DNA of 64,000 nt from Branchiostoma belcheri. Lineage: Eukaryota > Chordata > Leptocardii > Amphioxiformes > Branchiostomatidae. The position numbers were made by a program, and so were the translations under genes. The notes beneath the pieces were generated by a model, which was not told the DNA's origin, searched no databases, and saw only the letters and a program-made list of their open reading frames with translations. The stretch spans positions 5,847,086-5,911,085 of the forward strand of contig NW_017804242.1 of assembly GCF_001625305.1 (NCBI RefSeq), given 5' to 3'. Shown piece by piece: positions 23,450-33,951 of this stretch (position 1 is its first letter; each line of letters starts with the position of its first letter).

Positions 23450-23851
23450 GGCCACACCAAGTAAATTTTATGGATGATGTCCTTTGGAGACCCTAAATCT
23501 AATGCAAGAGGGCGAAAAAAAAAACAAGAAGGGCCCTAAAAAACAAGAGGCCTAGATCAGAAAAAAACGAAGAGACGACAAATGTTAGGACACAAATTGA
23601 ATGAGGTGACACAGATTAACAAGCAAGAAGTCTTTTATTCATCATCAAAACAGCAATAAATCAGGTGGAACAGCAGTTGTTGTCCTATCCTGTTTTCGCG
23701 TTACGGGTTTCACGTCAATCTGATGATTTGCGGCACTGTCGTGACTCTTTGGTCATAGTTACAGGAAGCGGAATTTCTTATTTTTTTTCTAGGAACAGGC
23801 CAAAATCAATGCGCGCGCGGACGTCATCCATAAAATTTACTTGGTGTGGCC
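23450..23851 (+). mobile_element. Group B-type MITE with hybrid termini and a local empty site
   Basis: The termini read GGCCACACCAAGTAAATTTT, a blend of the group A start and the group B continuation. TTA flanks it at 23447-23449 and 23852-23854. The flanks joined without the element (ctcttagagtgagag / tttgtgttacacagac) occur intact at 23959-23998, giving an internal empty-site control for a 402-bp insertion with a 3-bp duplication. The interior differs from other B copies. Confidence 0.8.
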
Positions 23852-24144
23852 TTACACAGACTAGGGTAGCTCCTACATGTATGTTCTTGTACAAATGTAC
23901 ATGTAGGTTCAACAGGATACATGTACCGGGTTGTTTGTAATGACTTTCAACCTGACTGCTCTTAGAGTGAGAGTTTGTGTTACACAGACTAGGGTAGCCC
24001 CAATTTAACTTCCAATACCAATTGAAATAGCTCGTCATAAAGTCCAAGCAGGTCTTATGGTGGCAAGACAGTATCCATTGGCCCAAGAGTGAAAAATGGA
24101 TAGCACCAATATGCATAGACAAGTCCGGGTGGCATCCAATTTGT

Positions 24145-24400
24145 AATTGTATCTGTATCAGTATAGCCGGTATAACCACCATTCGGCATAACACACCAGC
24201 TTCGCAGGCACGCGGCGCGGCAGCAGCTAGCTATATCACACCGAACGACTTGTTACACTCAATCTTTGCATATTTGATTGCAGGAGTTGTTCAAAGCTTA
24301 CTAGTGATGATGCCCCAACTGTGCTTGTTGCACATAGCACTCATTCACAGCAAGTACAAGGAGCCCCTCTACAAATCAGATAGCACCCTGGCTAGACACC
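24145..24400 (-). mobile_element. LINE 3' end (second family), minus strand
   Basis: The minus strand ends in the unit 'ggttataccggctatactgatacagatac', preceded by 'gcctgcgaagctggtgtgtta'. The same 3' end is at 27830-28095 (plus), 30797-31130 (minus) and 35742-35960 (minus). The coding part is too decayed to read here. Confidence 0.55.
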
Positions 24401-24873
24401 CAGGCGGGACACAGTTAATTTCAGAAGCCATCAGCCAACCCGATGTATTAACACTTTCAAAAAGGTCACTTTGTAGAAAAAAAAGAGACTGGCAACCTGG
24501 CGTCTCCCACAAGTCTCACAAAGTTGAAAACATGACCAGAGTGGGTATTTCAAACCCTGACCTACCTCCCTGCACTTAACTGGCAGTTGGGAAACCAGGA
24601 TATGTAGCGGGTCAATATTGGCATGTCCTAAAATATTTAGTGGGTAATGTTTGCTCCTGGTTCTAGTTGGAACGGTGCCAAATGTGGGTCTACTGACATA
24701 ATTCTGCCAGGTCATACGTTTGTTTGTTTTTGTTCGTTTTGCATAACCGGTAAACTGCCTTCAGTATGTACATGTATCTCTTTACCCAGATGAAGAGGTA
24801 ACAAATTTGCAAGTTGGTTGTATAATGTACAATGTAGTACTTTTATTACATAGATTGAAGGCTTTACCAGACT

Positions 24874-24894
24874 TTCAGCACCAAGGACAGGGTA
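24874..24894 (+). promoter_or_regulatory. RE1/NRSE-like sequence
   Basis: TTCAGCACCAAGGACAGGG matches the two half-sites of the vertebrate RE1/NRSE consensus (TTCAGCACC and GGACAG), with 17 of 21 positions by eye. It is one of several similar words in this window; function is unknown. Confidence 0.3.
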
Positions 24895-25002
24895 CATATG
24901 CAAATAGCAGGAACAGTTAAAGACTTGTCTGGCTTTTCCATAATGCTACATTTGTCTGCAAGCCTTAATTACAATGTTTAAGTTATGGTTTTCTTATAAT
25001 TA

Positions 25003-25391
25003 GGCCACACCAATTTAATTTGTTGCTTCTCAGATCGACCTGTCCATTTTTTTCTGATTTGCTAAAAAAATGATTTTTTTTTTGGTTCTAAATTAACTGA
25101 AAAATGCTCAATGAAAGACATACTTGGGCCCCAGTGGTTGAAGAAAGTCGTTTTCTTCCTAGTTCTTAAAGATTTTCAATGTAACAATGCAATTTTGTTT
25201 CATTAAAAGTTCAAAATCTATTGTTTTAATTATAAACCAGCCTGGTATGTTGACTTCATGGCTCATATCATAACATTTCCGGCTATCATGGGGTGCCTTG
25301 GCTTGTTTTTTTTTTTAATTTTTATTTCGCCCTGTCGCTTCATATTTTTTCTGAAAAAATCCAAGAAACAGCAAATTAAATTGGTGTGGCC
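25003..25391 (+). mobile_element. Group A MITE, copy 5
   Basis: Inverted termini and TTA at 25000-25002 and 25392-25394; same orientation as copy 1. Drifted but complete. Confidence 0.75.
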
Positions 25392-25456
25392 TTAAATTGA
25401 CCAAGTCTTGAATTTCATAGTATTTCCTGTATAACATTATCATATCTTTGACTTAG

Positions 25457-25785
25457 GTCGACAAATTTAATCTGTTGTTTCTCACATATTTAAGAAAAAC
25501 ATTTATTAAAGGGAGAAAAAAAGGCATCCTTTGATGCCCCAAATGATAGGAGCCATGAAGTCAACATACCAGGCTGGTTTGTTATTGAATTTTGGACTAT
25601 TAATCAAATCACTGTATCATAGATGGAAAAACTGTGATAACTTGGAAGACAAGGACATACATCAACTATTGGTACCAAAATAAGAGCATTTTGTAGTTGA
25701 TTCTGATTATATTTTTTTTTTGCAAATCCTAAAAAATTGAAGCAGGCGAAATCGAGAACCAATTTATTACATTGGTTGGGCCTTA
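25457..25785 (-). mobile_element. Group A MITE remnant adjacent to copy 5
   Basis: 'gacaaatttaatctgttg' at the left and 'aacc.atttattacattggttgggcctta' at the right bracket a reversed group A interior. Both termini are degenerate. It lies 65 bp from copy 5 in the opposite orientation, so transcripts across both could pair. Confidence 0.55.
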
Positions 25786-26036
25786 GTGGTCTTGGAAGCA
25801 TACATGTACATGTATAAAGTCTTCAATACTTTAGGGGGCACAGTCTGGGCTTCGTACAAGGTCAAATTTGACATTCAGAACAGTTGATGACATTGAAATA
25901 TGGACATGACTAAAAATAGTTACTTAGAATCTAGATACTCTTCCATGCCTAGAGCCATATCAGGCAGCAAGCTTTTTTCACTTAGAGTCTGGATTTCCGC
26001 CTAGCCTCATGGACATAAGTCATAAGTTCCCATTTA

Positions 26037-26438
26037 GGCCACAGCAAGTAAATTTTATGGATGGCATCCTCTGCAGACTCCAAATCTAATGCGAGCGGGC
26101 GAAAAAAAAAACAAGGTTCCTACATTTTAAAATTTTGACTCAATCTTGATTATTGTACAAATGGTTTTGATTCATTGGGAACATCACATATACACTGCCA
26201 GCATCACATATCACTGCATCAAAGTAAGAAACAAAACATTAAATCAGAGCCTTTTCTTGTCTCCTCTCTTCATAGTTATCTGCCATCCACCTTCCGGCAT
26301 GGCAGCAGACATCTTTGCCCATTTTCGGCACGTTGACCACTGTCAGAGGGCAACAAATTTTTTTCTTTTTTTTTTTCAAAATCAGGCGAAAATTAATGCA
26401 TGCGCTGATGTCATCCATAAAAATTACTTGCTGTGGTC
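26037..26438 (+). mobile_element. Group B MITE, copy 5, with 21-bp flanking direct repeats
   Basis: The termini are GGCCACAGCAAGTAAATTTT and its degenerate complement. Instead of a bare TTA/TAA, a perfect 21-bp direct repeat (TAAGTCATAA...CCCATTTA) flanks it at 26016-26036 and 26439-26459. The repeat itself starts with TAA and ends with TTA. The open frame 26146-26448 lies inside the element. Confidence 0.75.
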
Positions 26439-26459
26439 TAAGTCATAAGTTCCCATTTA

Positions 26460-27125
26460 GTTGGAATGTGGCCATATAAGGTATATCTATGGTCACCTTG
26501 CAAAACGGTCACAAAAAAACCCCCGGCAAAATCCCCTGTTCCGTCCTATAGTATACCACAAACTAAAGCACCCTTTTTTTAAAATCAAAAGTGTCCTTCA
26601 ATTCAGGATGATGAAAATTGCCCCCAGAAGTTTTCAACTGTAAACCCTTAACATCATCATGGATGTTCTATCTTATATGCTTCACAGTTCAGACATCTTT
26701 GCATTTATATGATTGATCCGTAATATAAAAATCAATTTCCCAGGATTATCTGAAAGTGCGTAATTCTTGGACTTTACCATGTGACTTTGCGATAACGTGT
26801 AGAGGCTTTGTCATAGGTCGCGGGTTTTTTCTCGCACGAACGTATCGCGCCAACAGGAAATCCATGCCTCAACGCCACAGCTTATAGCGAAGATCACGTC
26901 AAAAGGTCCGCGTGCATGGATGATCAATGTTCATAACCCAGGCTCCGGCCTGTCTGAGGTTTTTACGGGGCGCGCTGTCACGAAGAGGGTGGGCGGAATA
27001 GCCAAGTATGCTGCGGTAAAAAGTGTGAATGCCAGTCTTCAAATGAAGTGACGCATTCATCATAAGATACAGCGATGCACTCTCCGATTTCAATCACAGA
27101 AAGCTGGTTCAATGATATGAATGAT
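26460..27125. other. Intergenic sequence without recognised gene
   Basis: 26780-27060 is somewhat richer in CpG than its surroundings (for example 'gcgataacgtg', 'cgaacgtatcgcgcc'). The open frames 26461-26643 and 26899-27223 (minus) show no domain. No splice-bounded exon was identified. Confidence 0.3.
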
Positions 27126-27128
27126 ATG

Positions 27129-27634
27129 CAGGGCTGGAAATGCCACGTGCATATATACATGTACATGTACCTTAGTGCAGGTAAAATTGGAGCTGTGCAG
27201 GTATTTCTGATGTCTACCTGCACCTAACCTGCACTGGTCCATGTACTGGGTATATGCAGGTTAGTGCAGGTAAAATTGGAGCTGTGCAGGTATTTCTGAT
27301 GTCTACCTGCACCTAACCTGCACTGGTCCATGTACTGGGTATATGCAGGTTAGTGCAGGTAAAATTGGAGCTGTGCTGGTATTTCTGATGTCTACCTGCA
27401 CTGGTCCATGTATTGGTTTTATGTAGATGACATGTTTTTATTTGCTGCATTTAAATTTACTGTTACCACCTACGAAGGATAAAACAGATAATGGCAATGG
27501 TTTCAGAACAGTTTTAGTATGATCCACACTTTTTAAATTTTGAGTGGTGCAGGTTAAACTTGTCTGGTACAGGTTATTTTCCATGTTATCTGTACCAGAA
27601 CAGGTGTGCAGAAAAAAGCGTTTTGAGCCCTGAA
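27129..27634 (+). mobile_element. hAT-like element with internal 89-bp minisatellite (copy 2)
   Basis: Starts CAGGGCTGGAAATGCC and ends GCGTTTTGAGCCCTG, so the ends are inverted. Units of the 89-bp repeat occupy about 27174-27417, in the opposite orientation to 4207-4672. The remaining 200 bp ('aatggcaatggtttcagaac') is shared with 29470-29630. No matching 8-bp flanks were found. The 149-codon antisense frame 27438-27887 crosses its end and is not a gene. Confidence 0.7.
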
Positions 27635-27829
27635 TACGTCTTCTAAGAAAGTGAGGAATTTGAAACACGAGGTGCAATTTTTCTGGATGCCACTCACTGA
27701 ACTTTTGCTTAAAAGGGTTACATTTAGTAGAAAAGGTCAAATGAAAACTTTCTGGGGCCAGGGTGTTACTGACTAGATTGTTGCCAAGCTGCATCATACA
27801 TGTACAATGGAGGAAGTGCCTGTCATTTA

Positions 27830-28095
27830 ACTCGAAGTTTCTTTTTGGATCCCATAAAGTTTTCACCAAGGATTGAGTTGTCACCAAGGATTGAGGTGTT
27901 CAAAAACTCATTCTTTCCTAGAACTTTTGCAGAGTGGAACTTGCTGTCACCAAGTACAGTATGGGCATTATCATTACAATGTTTAGAGATGTTCAAGTCA
28001 TTTGGTGTAATGTAGCCAGCTGCCACCGCACTGCGTGCCTGCGAAGCTGGTGTGTTACACCGAAGAGCGGTTATACCGAATAGACAGATACAGAT
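27830..28095 (+). mobile_element. LINE 3' end (RT C terminus and 3' UTR), plus strand
   Basis: The plus frame within 27800-28015 reads SPRIEVFKNSFFPRTFAEWN, the typical C-terminal motif of CR1/L2-like reverse-transcriptase polyproteins (FFPRTI..WN.LP). A stop and a 3' UTR follow with 'gcctgcgaagctggtgtgttacacc' and an ATACAGAT tail. A short in-frame duplication (SPRIELSPRIEV) and a truncated 5' side show that it is dead. Confidence 0.7.
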
Positions 28096-28228
28096 TACTT
28101 TCATGAAGTTTATCTTGAACTTGAGGCTTTAGTCATTGTGAGAAACAGTTCAACTTAGTACTTTTTGCCACAAGCGCATTTATCCATCTAACATGGTTGC
28201 CTGCGATAAAAGGTAACCATATCAATCA

Positions 28229-28390
28229 TCTTCAAGTTTTAGTCACTTTCATACTATGGTAGATCATAATGGTAAATATCTGTTGTGTTTGGACTGGCTG
28301 TTAATTAAGATTTTTAATTACCCAGATAACACACTGCTGTGATTAGTCTTCAAGTTTTAGTCACTTTCTTACTACGGTAGATCAAAATTT
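28229..28390 (+). repeat. Two-copy direct repeat, period 118 bp
   Basis: 'tcttcaagttttagtcactt' followed by 'actacggtagatca' occurs at 28229 and again at 28347 with few differences. No coding frame is seen. Confidence 0.6.
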
Positions 28391-28399
28391 GTATATCTG

Positions 28400-29195
28400 G
28401 GTATTTGGGCTGGCCGGTAATTGATTGTAGGAAGATTGGTTTCTAGGCCGGTTACGATACTTAAATTGGAAATTAAAATTGATTCTCTTGCGGCTGGCTG
28501 ACTTCGTAACGATACTATTTCTTGATGCCAATTTCAGATATCATTATGTTGCACCGAGCCTTGTTAGCTTTAGTCTGCTAAATCTGTATAGCAAGCTTAC
28601 ATGCACAATGTACACTAACAAATTTAAGCTGGACTTCAGCAAGATCTTTTGGGTGGCTGCAAAGACAGTATCAAATTGGCCAGGCAATATCCGTTTGCCA
28701 GAAAGTTGCCATTTGGCACCCTAAGGTTTGGCTGGCAAAAAAAGTTACCGGTCCAAAAAAGAAAGCCTGTTAACACCCCTAGAACACATAAAAGATAAGC
28801 TTATTCACTTACAATTGTAGTCGATTATTACATTTACATGTATGTGCCTTCAAGTGATGCCAAATGATGATTTTATCAGTACAGCAATGCGTCATACATT
28901 TCATGTTGTATGAAATATCTAGATCTGTGGCGGCTTTAGAATTTGCTTCTCTGATTTATCTCTCCCTTGAGTTTCCTGCTTAAGAAAAGTCCCAGACTGT
29001 ATTTGCACGTATACGATATACCACAACTGATCATTATCATTCAGAGCAGTTAAAAGATTGTAAACCACTAGTCCATCAACCCTTTGCTTCATAAAATGGA
29101 GTTTATGCGATCTTAGGAGATATTCAGTAAACTGCTTACATGCTTCTAGCAAAGTAGTCATACTGATAGGTTTTCTACAACTGTCATTTTTCAGT
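28400..29195. other. Intergenic sequence, no gene seen
   Basis: Frames at 28479-28724 and 28919-29161 (minus) are isolated, of ordinary AT-rich composition and without a domain or splice context. Confidence 0.3.
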
Positions 29196-29196
29196 C

Positions 29197-29635
29197 AGGG
29201 ATGAAAAGACCTGCTGCATTTATGCAGGTTAGTGCAGGTAAAATTGGAGCTGTGCAGGTATTTCTGATGTCTACCTGCACCTAACCTGCACTGGTCCATG
29301 TACTGGGTATATGCAGGTTAGTGCAGGTAAAATTGGAGCTGTGCAGGTATTTCTGATGTCTACCTGCACCTAACCTGCACTGGTCCATGTACTGGGTATA
29401 TATATGCAGGTTAGTGCAGGTAAAATTGCAGCTGTGCAGGTATTTTTGATGTCTAACTGGGATTTTCGTTATATGCCGTATTATTTGTCACCACAAAAAT
29501 GGCAATGGTTTCTGAACGGTTTTTAGTGTAATCCCTGCTTCCTAAAATCTGAGTGGTTCAGGTAAAATTTTTCTAGTGCAGGTACATGTAATTTTCATTA
29601 AAAAAAAAAGGATTCCAAATCCTGATGTTTGCATC
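29197..29635 (+). mobile_element. hAT-like element with internal 89-bp minisatellite (copy 3)
   Basis: Begins CAGGGATGAAAAGACC. Two and a half 89-bp units occupy about 29217-29450. The shared tail 'aatggcaatggtttctgaacgg' follows, ending CCAAATCCTG. Ends and tail align with the 27129-27634 copy. No 8-bp flanking duplication is visible. Confidence 0.65.
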
Positions 29636-29639
29636 CAGC

Positions 29640-29795
29640 AAAGCAATCATGGTTTTACGTCGATGAAGGTTAGACATTGTAATACTATACGCCAAAAAAG
29701 CAGTTACTCAAACAACAGTTGGATATGATTTTGGAAAATACCTGCTGCATTTTTCCAAAATCATAATTATCTAGTTGCTTGAGTAACTGCTTTTG
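29640..29795 (-). repeat. Repeat H copy with internal inverted repeat
   Basis: 'cgtcgatgaaggttagacat', 'acgccaaaaa.gcagttactca' and 'ggatatgattttgg' are the complement of 48190-48290. The segment then turns back on itself: 'aagcagttactcaa' at 29699 pairs with 'ttgagtaactgctttt' at 29778. Non-coding. Confidence 0.55.
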
Positions 29796-30215
29796 GACCA
29801 ATATCATAGTTTTTTTTTTGTACCACCACTGCTGTTTTTTACTGGTGGGAAATTTCCAACTGTGCCAAGACGTGATTACGTCCTGCCAAATGCGATGAAG
29901 CATGCAGCTCACTGTTATTCCGTCCAATATGATTACTGACACCACGAGCAATAAACGGTGACCGACAACTTCCCTGGTAGTACATGTATTAGCGAACGGT
30001 AAATTGGCAATAAATGTCGCAGTCTCCTAGAACTGACTTTTCCTACGGCGCGGGAATATGTAATTTGCCACACAGATATTGCTATTAAAATGGCGGAAGA
30101 AACTGATTGGAGGAATTAGGAATGCTATATGGTAGAATTATGATAAGTATGGTACGTCGATGAAGGTTAGACTTTGAAGAACATTACATGTATGTAATAC
30201 TGTTACAAAAGAAAA

Positions 30216-30705
30216 GTACAGTGTTCTAGCCAGCAGCATCCGTCTTTTGACAGAATTTTGTCATGGCGGACAAAAATTTTGCCCAGACAAAAATCGGCTT
30301 GCAAAGATGCGCAAAAAGATGTCATTGAACTAAGCTTAGTCTACCAGCAAAATTTGCCCCTCAAAATGCAGGAAGTGGTGATTCAAAGGGTCATGGAATT
30401 CTGTCATGGCAGACAAAAAGTTTACCCAATCCGTCATCTTTGACAGACAAAAATTGGCATGTAAAGATATGGAAAAAGATGTCATTGAACTAAGCTTAGT
30501 CTACCAGCAAAATTTGCCCCTCAAAATGCATGAAAAGTTAGTAGTGTTTCAGAGGGTCAAGATTTGAAAATTTGCTTGGGGAAGCATGCCCCTAGACTTC
30601 CTTACTATAATAGGATTGCTGTGCCTTTGGCCCTTGACATGACATTTCGTCAAACAAAATTGAAGTGACAGAACAAAATTTCAGGCTGGTTAGAACACTG
30701 CAGTG
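30216..30705 (+). mobile_element. Repeat G with TIR-like ends and internal duplication
   Basis: Left end CAGTGTTCTAGCCAGC, right end GGCTGGTTAGAACACTG, an inverted pair. The internal block 'gatgtcattgaactaagctt' plus 'agtctaccagcaaaatttgc' occurs twice (30320 and 30480). The ends resemble hAT-type MITEs; no flanking duplication was found. The open frame 30258-30443 follows the repeat and is not a gene. Confidence 0.6.
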
Positions 30706-30796
30706 GAATAAACTGATTGGAGAAGGTTACTATCTGGTAGTCATGATAAACTGGGTACATCAATGAAGCCATGTCGGTGAAGGTAGAACATAATAT

Positions 30797-31130
30797 AGTA
30801 CAAAATCTGTATAGCCGGTATAACCGCCTTTCGGTGTAACACACCAGCTTTGCAGGCACGCGGCGCGGCATCAGCTGGCTATATTACACCGATCAACTTG
30901 TTACACCTAACCCTTGAACTTCTAACTCCAGACATTGTTTAAAGCTGTCTAATGACAATGCCCCTACTGTACTTGGTAACAGTGAGTTCCACTCTGCAAT
31001 AGTTCTAGGAAAGAATGAATTCTTGAACACCTCAATCCTTGGTTGATAACTCTGGTACTTGAAGGCATGGCTATTTCTTGTTCTCTTCTGGGCTGGTACT
31101 ATTAGGTACTTAGTAGTTGGAACATCCACC
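30797..31130 (-). mobile_element. LINE 3' end, minus strand, best preserved coding tail
   Basis: The minus frame 31129-30893 reads PRIEVFKNSFFPRTIAEWNS and then LLPSTVGALSLDSFK, the C-terminal end of a CR1/L2-type reverse-transcriptase polyprotein. The 3' UTR with 'tataccggctatacag' follows to 30797. 5'-truncated. Confidence 0.7.
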
Positions 31131-31199
31131 AGTTTTTTTTAGTCATTTTGTACATCATGCATAGTACAAATTAAAATGAATCAAGCAACTGGATAAAAT

Positions 31200-31530
31200 C
31201 TTTGAAGTGTCCAACATTTCAGATAGCATCTACTATCTTATAACAATTATGATGAATGGGACTTCAGATCTTTCAATTATGGTAAACCGGATATGTTGAT
31301 GAAGCTTTGACATTTAGATAGAACATTACATAGTACAAAAGAAATCAAAGCAACTGGAAGAATTTCTGATGTCCTTCAACAATTGTGATAAGTATGTCAT
31401 TGAAGGTATGTCTTTGAAGTGTCAGATGTTTCAGATAGCATCCACTATCTTTTATGAGCCACTATCTGTATTTTTATCTACATGTATCTATAACCACTCT
31501 TTACTGTAACACACCAGCTTCACTATCTAT
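31200..31530 (-). repeat. Repeat H remnants (two hairpin cassettes)
   Basis: On the minus strand, GATAGTAGATGCTATCTGAAA (31213-31233) and GATAGTGGATGCTATCTGAAA (31431-31451) repeat the stem and GAAA portion of the hammerhead-like motif; the second is followed by CATCTGACAC. The CUGAUGA portion is lost in both. Confidence 0.45.
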
Positions 31531-31657
31531 GTTGATAATAATATACACAAGGTAATCTACGACGATTCTCCCTTTGATAAAATAGTTTTGATATTCTTCG
31601 GCCCACACCAATTTTTATTCTTGAAGTTTTTTTCTCAGATATGAAAACATAGTATTA

Positions 31658-32029
31658 GGCCACACCAATTTAATTTCTTGGTTAACGGATCTTTATAGAA
31701 AAATAATGGAGCGGGCGGGCGAAAAAAAAAATAAAATAAAAACAGGCCTAGGCATCCTATTATGGCCCAAAATGGTACGATAGGAGCCATCAAGGCAACA
31801 CACCAGGCTGGTTCAAAATTTAAACATGAATTTTGAACTTTTAATGATACCAATGCATTGAAAGATGGAATAACTGTAACAAGTAGGTTGAAAAGGACTG
31901 TTTTCAATTGTTCAGGGCAAAATACTGTATGAGCATTTTGTAGTTGATTCTGGATTTTTATTTTTATTTGCAAATCAGAAAAAAATGAAGCGGCGAATCC
32001 GTTAACCAAGAAATTAAATTGGTGTGGCC
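31658..32029 (-). mobile_element. Group A MITE, copy 6
   Basis: Inverted GGCCACACCAATTTAATTT ends. The left flank is TTA (31655-31657) and the right flank is CTA, one mismatch. A short detached terminus (CCCACACCAATTTTTATT at 31603) precedes it. The 124-codon minus frame 31635-32009 lies wholly within the element and is spurious. Confidence 0.75.
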
Positions 32030-32540
32030 CTAGTGGACATCATAAAATCAGAGGGTAGGGAGGACAACTTGAATATCACTGTATTCACTCCATAAAACTT
32101 ACTGCACCAAGGCATAAACCATGCCCTCAGGCTTCTGTTTTCAATACGTATTACCTGCTAGGCATATTTTTCACGAAATTCAGGAACCAAGACATTAGAT
32201 TGGTCTGGCCTAACAAAGGCTGACAGCCTGACAGTGATTTTCTGTAATTTGTGTAAGGACTAAGTGGGAAAAAAAATTGACTGAAGATCAAGCTATCAGC
32301 ATTGTTGCCCATCCTCTAACCCCTTGGCGTTCGCAACCAGCAGGGAGTACTGTAATTCCCTTTGTCTATACGGCAGCAGAAATTTCACGGTCCATAGAAA
32401 ATTGCCTTCTTCACGTAACTTAAAATGTCTTCATCTTCACTGTGGCAGGAAAGAGAGAAAGAAAGGGGACCAAGAGACAAACAATTTGTTAACGGTAATG
32501 ATAAAGTAACAGAAGTGACGTGGACATAAAAGTACCGTAA
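32030..32540. other. Intergenic sequence with a group A end and repeat I-like words
   Basis: 32165-32213 ends in 'ccaagacattagattggtctggcc', a degenerate group A terminus. Further on, 'tactgtaattccc' and 'tttcacggtcc' resemble the 11.77 kb repeat. No gene is seen. Confidence 0.35.
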
Positions 32541-32935
32541 AAAAATTAGGAATTACCGTACCCGCCCGACCCATTTATTGTACCCTGGGAGCAAATAATC
32601 CGGTCTGGCTAATATCCGACCGGCGCTTTGAAGTGGAAATAGCGATTTTTCAGCGTGATCTCGGAGGACAGTAGACGACTGATGGCTGAGATATAACGTA
32701 ATGAACGGCTCGCCGTTTGCCGAATTATGGGTGCTTATTGCAGGAACGTTGTAGGACGCGTCGCTGTTCAATTTTCAGTTCGTCTCGGGTGACGTTACGT
32801 AGGTGTGTGTACGCCAGACGAACGGAAGTAACCCTCTGCCTAAGTCTTAGATGTCTCCGCGTGACATGTGAGCGTTTTACTCATTATGCATAACGGCCCT
32901 GCTTCTGACAGACTTGCACGTGGATTTCAGGTAAA
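32540..32935 (+). promoter_or_regulatory. CpG-richer low-repeat segment ending in a consensus splice donor
   Basis: This stretch has no repeat partner in the window and clearly more CpG than its surroundings (for example 'gacgcgtcgctg', 'gtgacgttacgtagg', 'gcgtgacatg'). It ends with GGATTTCAG/GTAAACGTG, a good donor at 32930/32931. It could be a distal promoter plus untranslated first exon of the receptor 12 kb downstream, or of an unrelated transcript. No protein-coding frame is supported. Confidence 0.25.
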
Positions 32936-33139
32936 CGTGTGCTGCTGTTAAACCCTCCAGCTATTAACTGATTGTCATCGGATACTTTGTGATAATGAGG
33001 ATAACTACTGCATCAGTCAACTGCAGTAACCAATTATCTTTCAGGTGTACACGGCTGTGCAGACTTGAAAGAATTAGCCGCTCGTTTCCTGTACATAGTA
33101 TTTTCCCTGTTCATGTATTAGAAGCTGATCTAACTGTAC

Positions 33140-33260
33140 TTACTTGTCCTCTTCGTCCCTTGTGAGACAAAAGACAATGACTTTTTCTTTTCCATCTGGG
33201 TCTGTCCTTGGCCAATGTTTTTGCTGACCGCCAGGATAATCCCAGGGACAACAGTTCATC
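33140..33260 (+). repeat. Dispersed repeat shared with 58495-58610
   Basis: 'tgactttttc', 'tccatctgggtctgtccttg' and 'ggcca' occur in the same order at 58530-58565. Both copies are non-coding. Confidence 0.45.
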
Positions 33261-33333
33261 AGTCATGTAGTTCTTCTCCAAGTGGTTTTGGGTTAGCCCG
33301 TCTATCTTTTCCCAACAGGTCTCTAGACTCGAG

Positions 33334-33518
33334 CTACCAGGCTTCGGGAGGCGGCTAGAAAGAGTAGAAATCGGCTAAATAGAGAGATAACATGCTAGGG
33401 GACTTTGCCTGCTGTGGTGCGGCGAAATGTTCTCTCCCAGCAGACAAACTCCCCTGGCATGTTATCTCTCTATTTGGCCGATTTCTACTCTTTCCAGCTG
33501 CCTCCCGAAGCCTGGTAG
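33334..33518. repeat. 69-bp inverted repeat (hairpin), 47-bp loop
   Basis: Arms 33334-33402 and 33450-33518 are complementary with only a few mismatches ('ctaccaggcttcgggaggc' against its complement, and so on). No flanking duplication was found. Transcribed in either direction it would form a long imperfect hairpin. Confidence 0.75.
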
Positions 33519-33951
33519 AGGCTAACAGGTCTCCAATCTAAGGCTGTTTTACGTACATGTATAATTCTATTCTAGGTACTAAGCTGATCTTGTTTTTTTT
33601 TAATTGCTCCAGGTTTCTGTGACGGGGTCTGGCAAAGATCATTAGTGTTGGTGACTCATTGACAGTCCAGATCAGCGTTTCATTCCGTACTCAACCACAA
33701 GCAGTCAACAGAGAGAGATCAGGTAAATTTTGGTTCACCAAGTTCGTATAATTACTTCCAACAAGTTGCACGTAGCGCGGTGGAATAAAAGCGCTCAACC
33801 AGCAAGGAACCCAATTATTCCTCGAGAAAAGGCTCGGATTTCTATTTGTCTTGTGCAGAATTGGTGTCACATTGTACTTTTGTTAAACCAGCAAAGAAAA
33901 TAACTGTAGAAAGTAATGTTACATGAATGTAAACCATGTTATCCCTGTTGA

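Larger units (their letters stand above)
22005..24000 (+). repeat. Degenerate long tandem repeat interrupted by two MITEs
   Basis: The phrases 'aggatagct', 'ctgactaaatcttacttc', 'cagccctccc', 'ttcagc.cttagagagtga.aga' and 'acacagactagg' recur in this order at roughly 200-250-bp intervals. They start near 22030, 22190, 22950, 23080, 23210, 23380 and 23960. Group B MITEs sit at 22496-22890 and 23450-23851, and a repeat I segment at 22330-22495. Open frames here (22240-22716, 23778-24194) run across repeat junctions and are not genes. Confidence 0.6.

Noticed and set aside
24874..24894. Calling functional REST binding sites
   Set aside because: The match is good but several sites share flanking repeat sequence, and the presence of a REST-type factor in this organism cannot be judged here; kept as observation only.
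27438..27887. 149-codon minus-strand frame
   Set aside because: It crosses the end of a hAT-like element and the start of a LINE remnant on the other strand; no domain or splice context.
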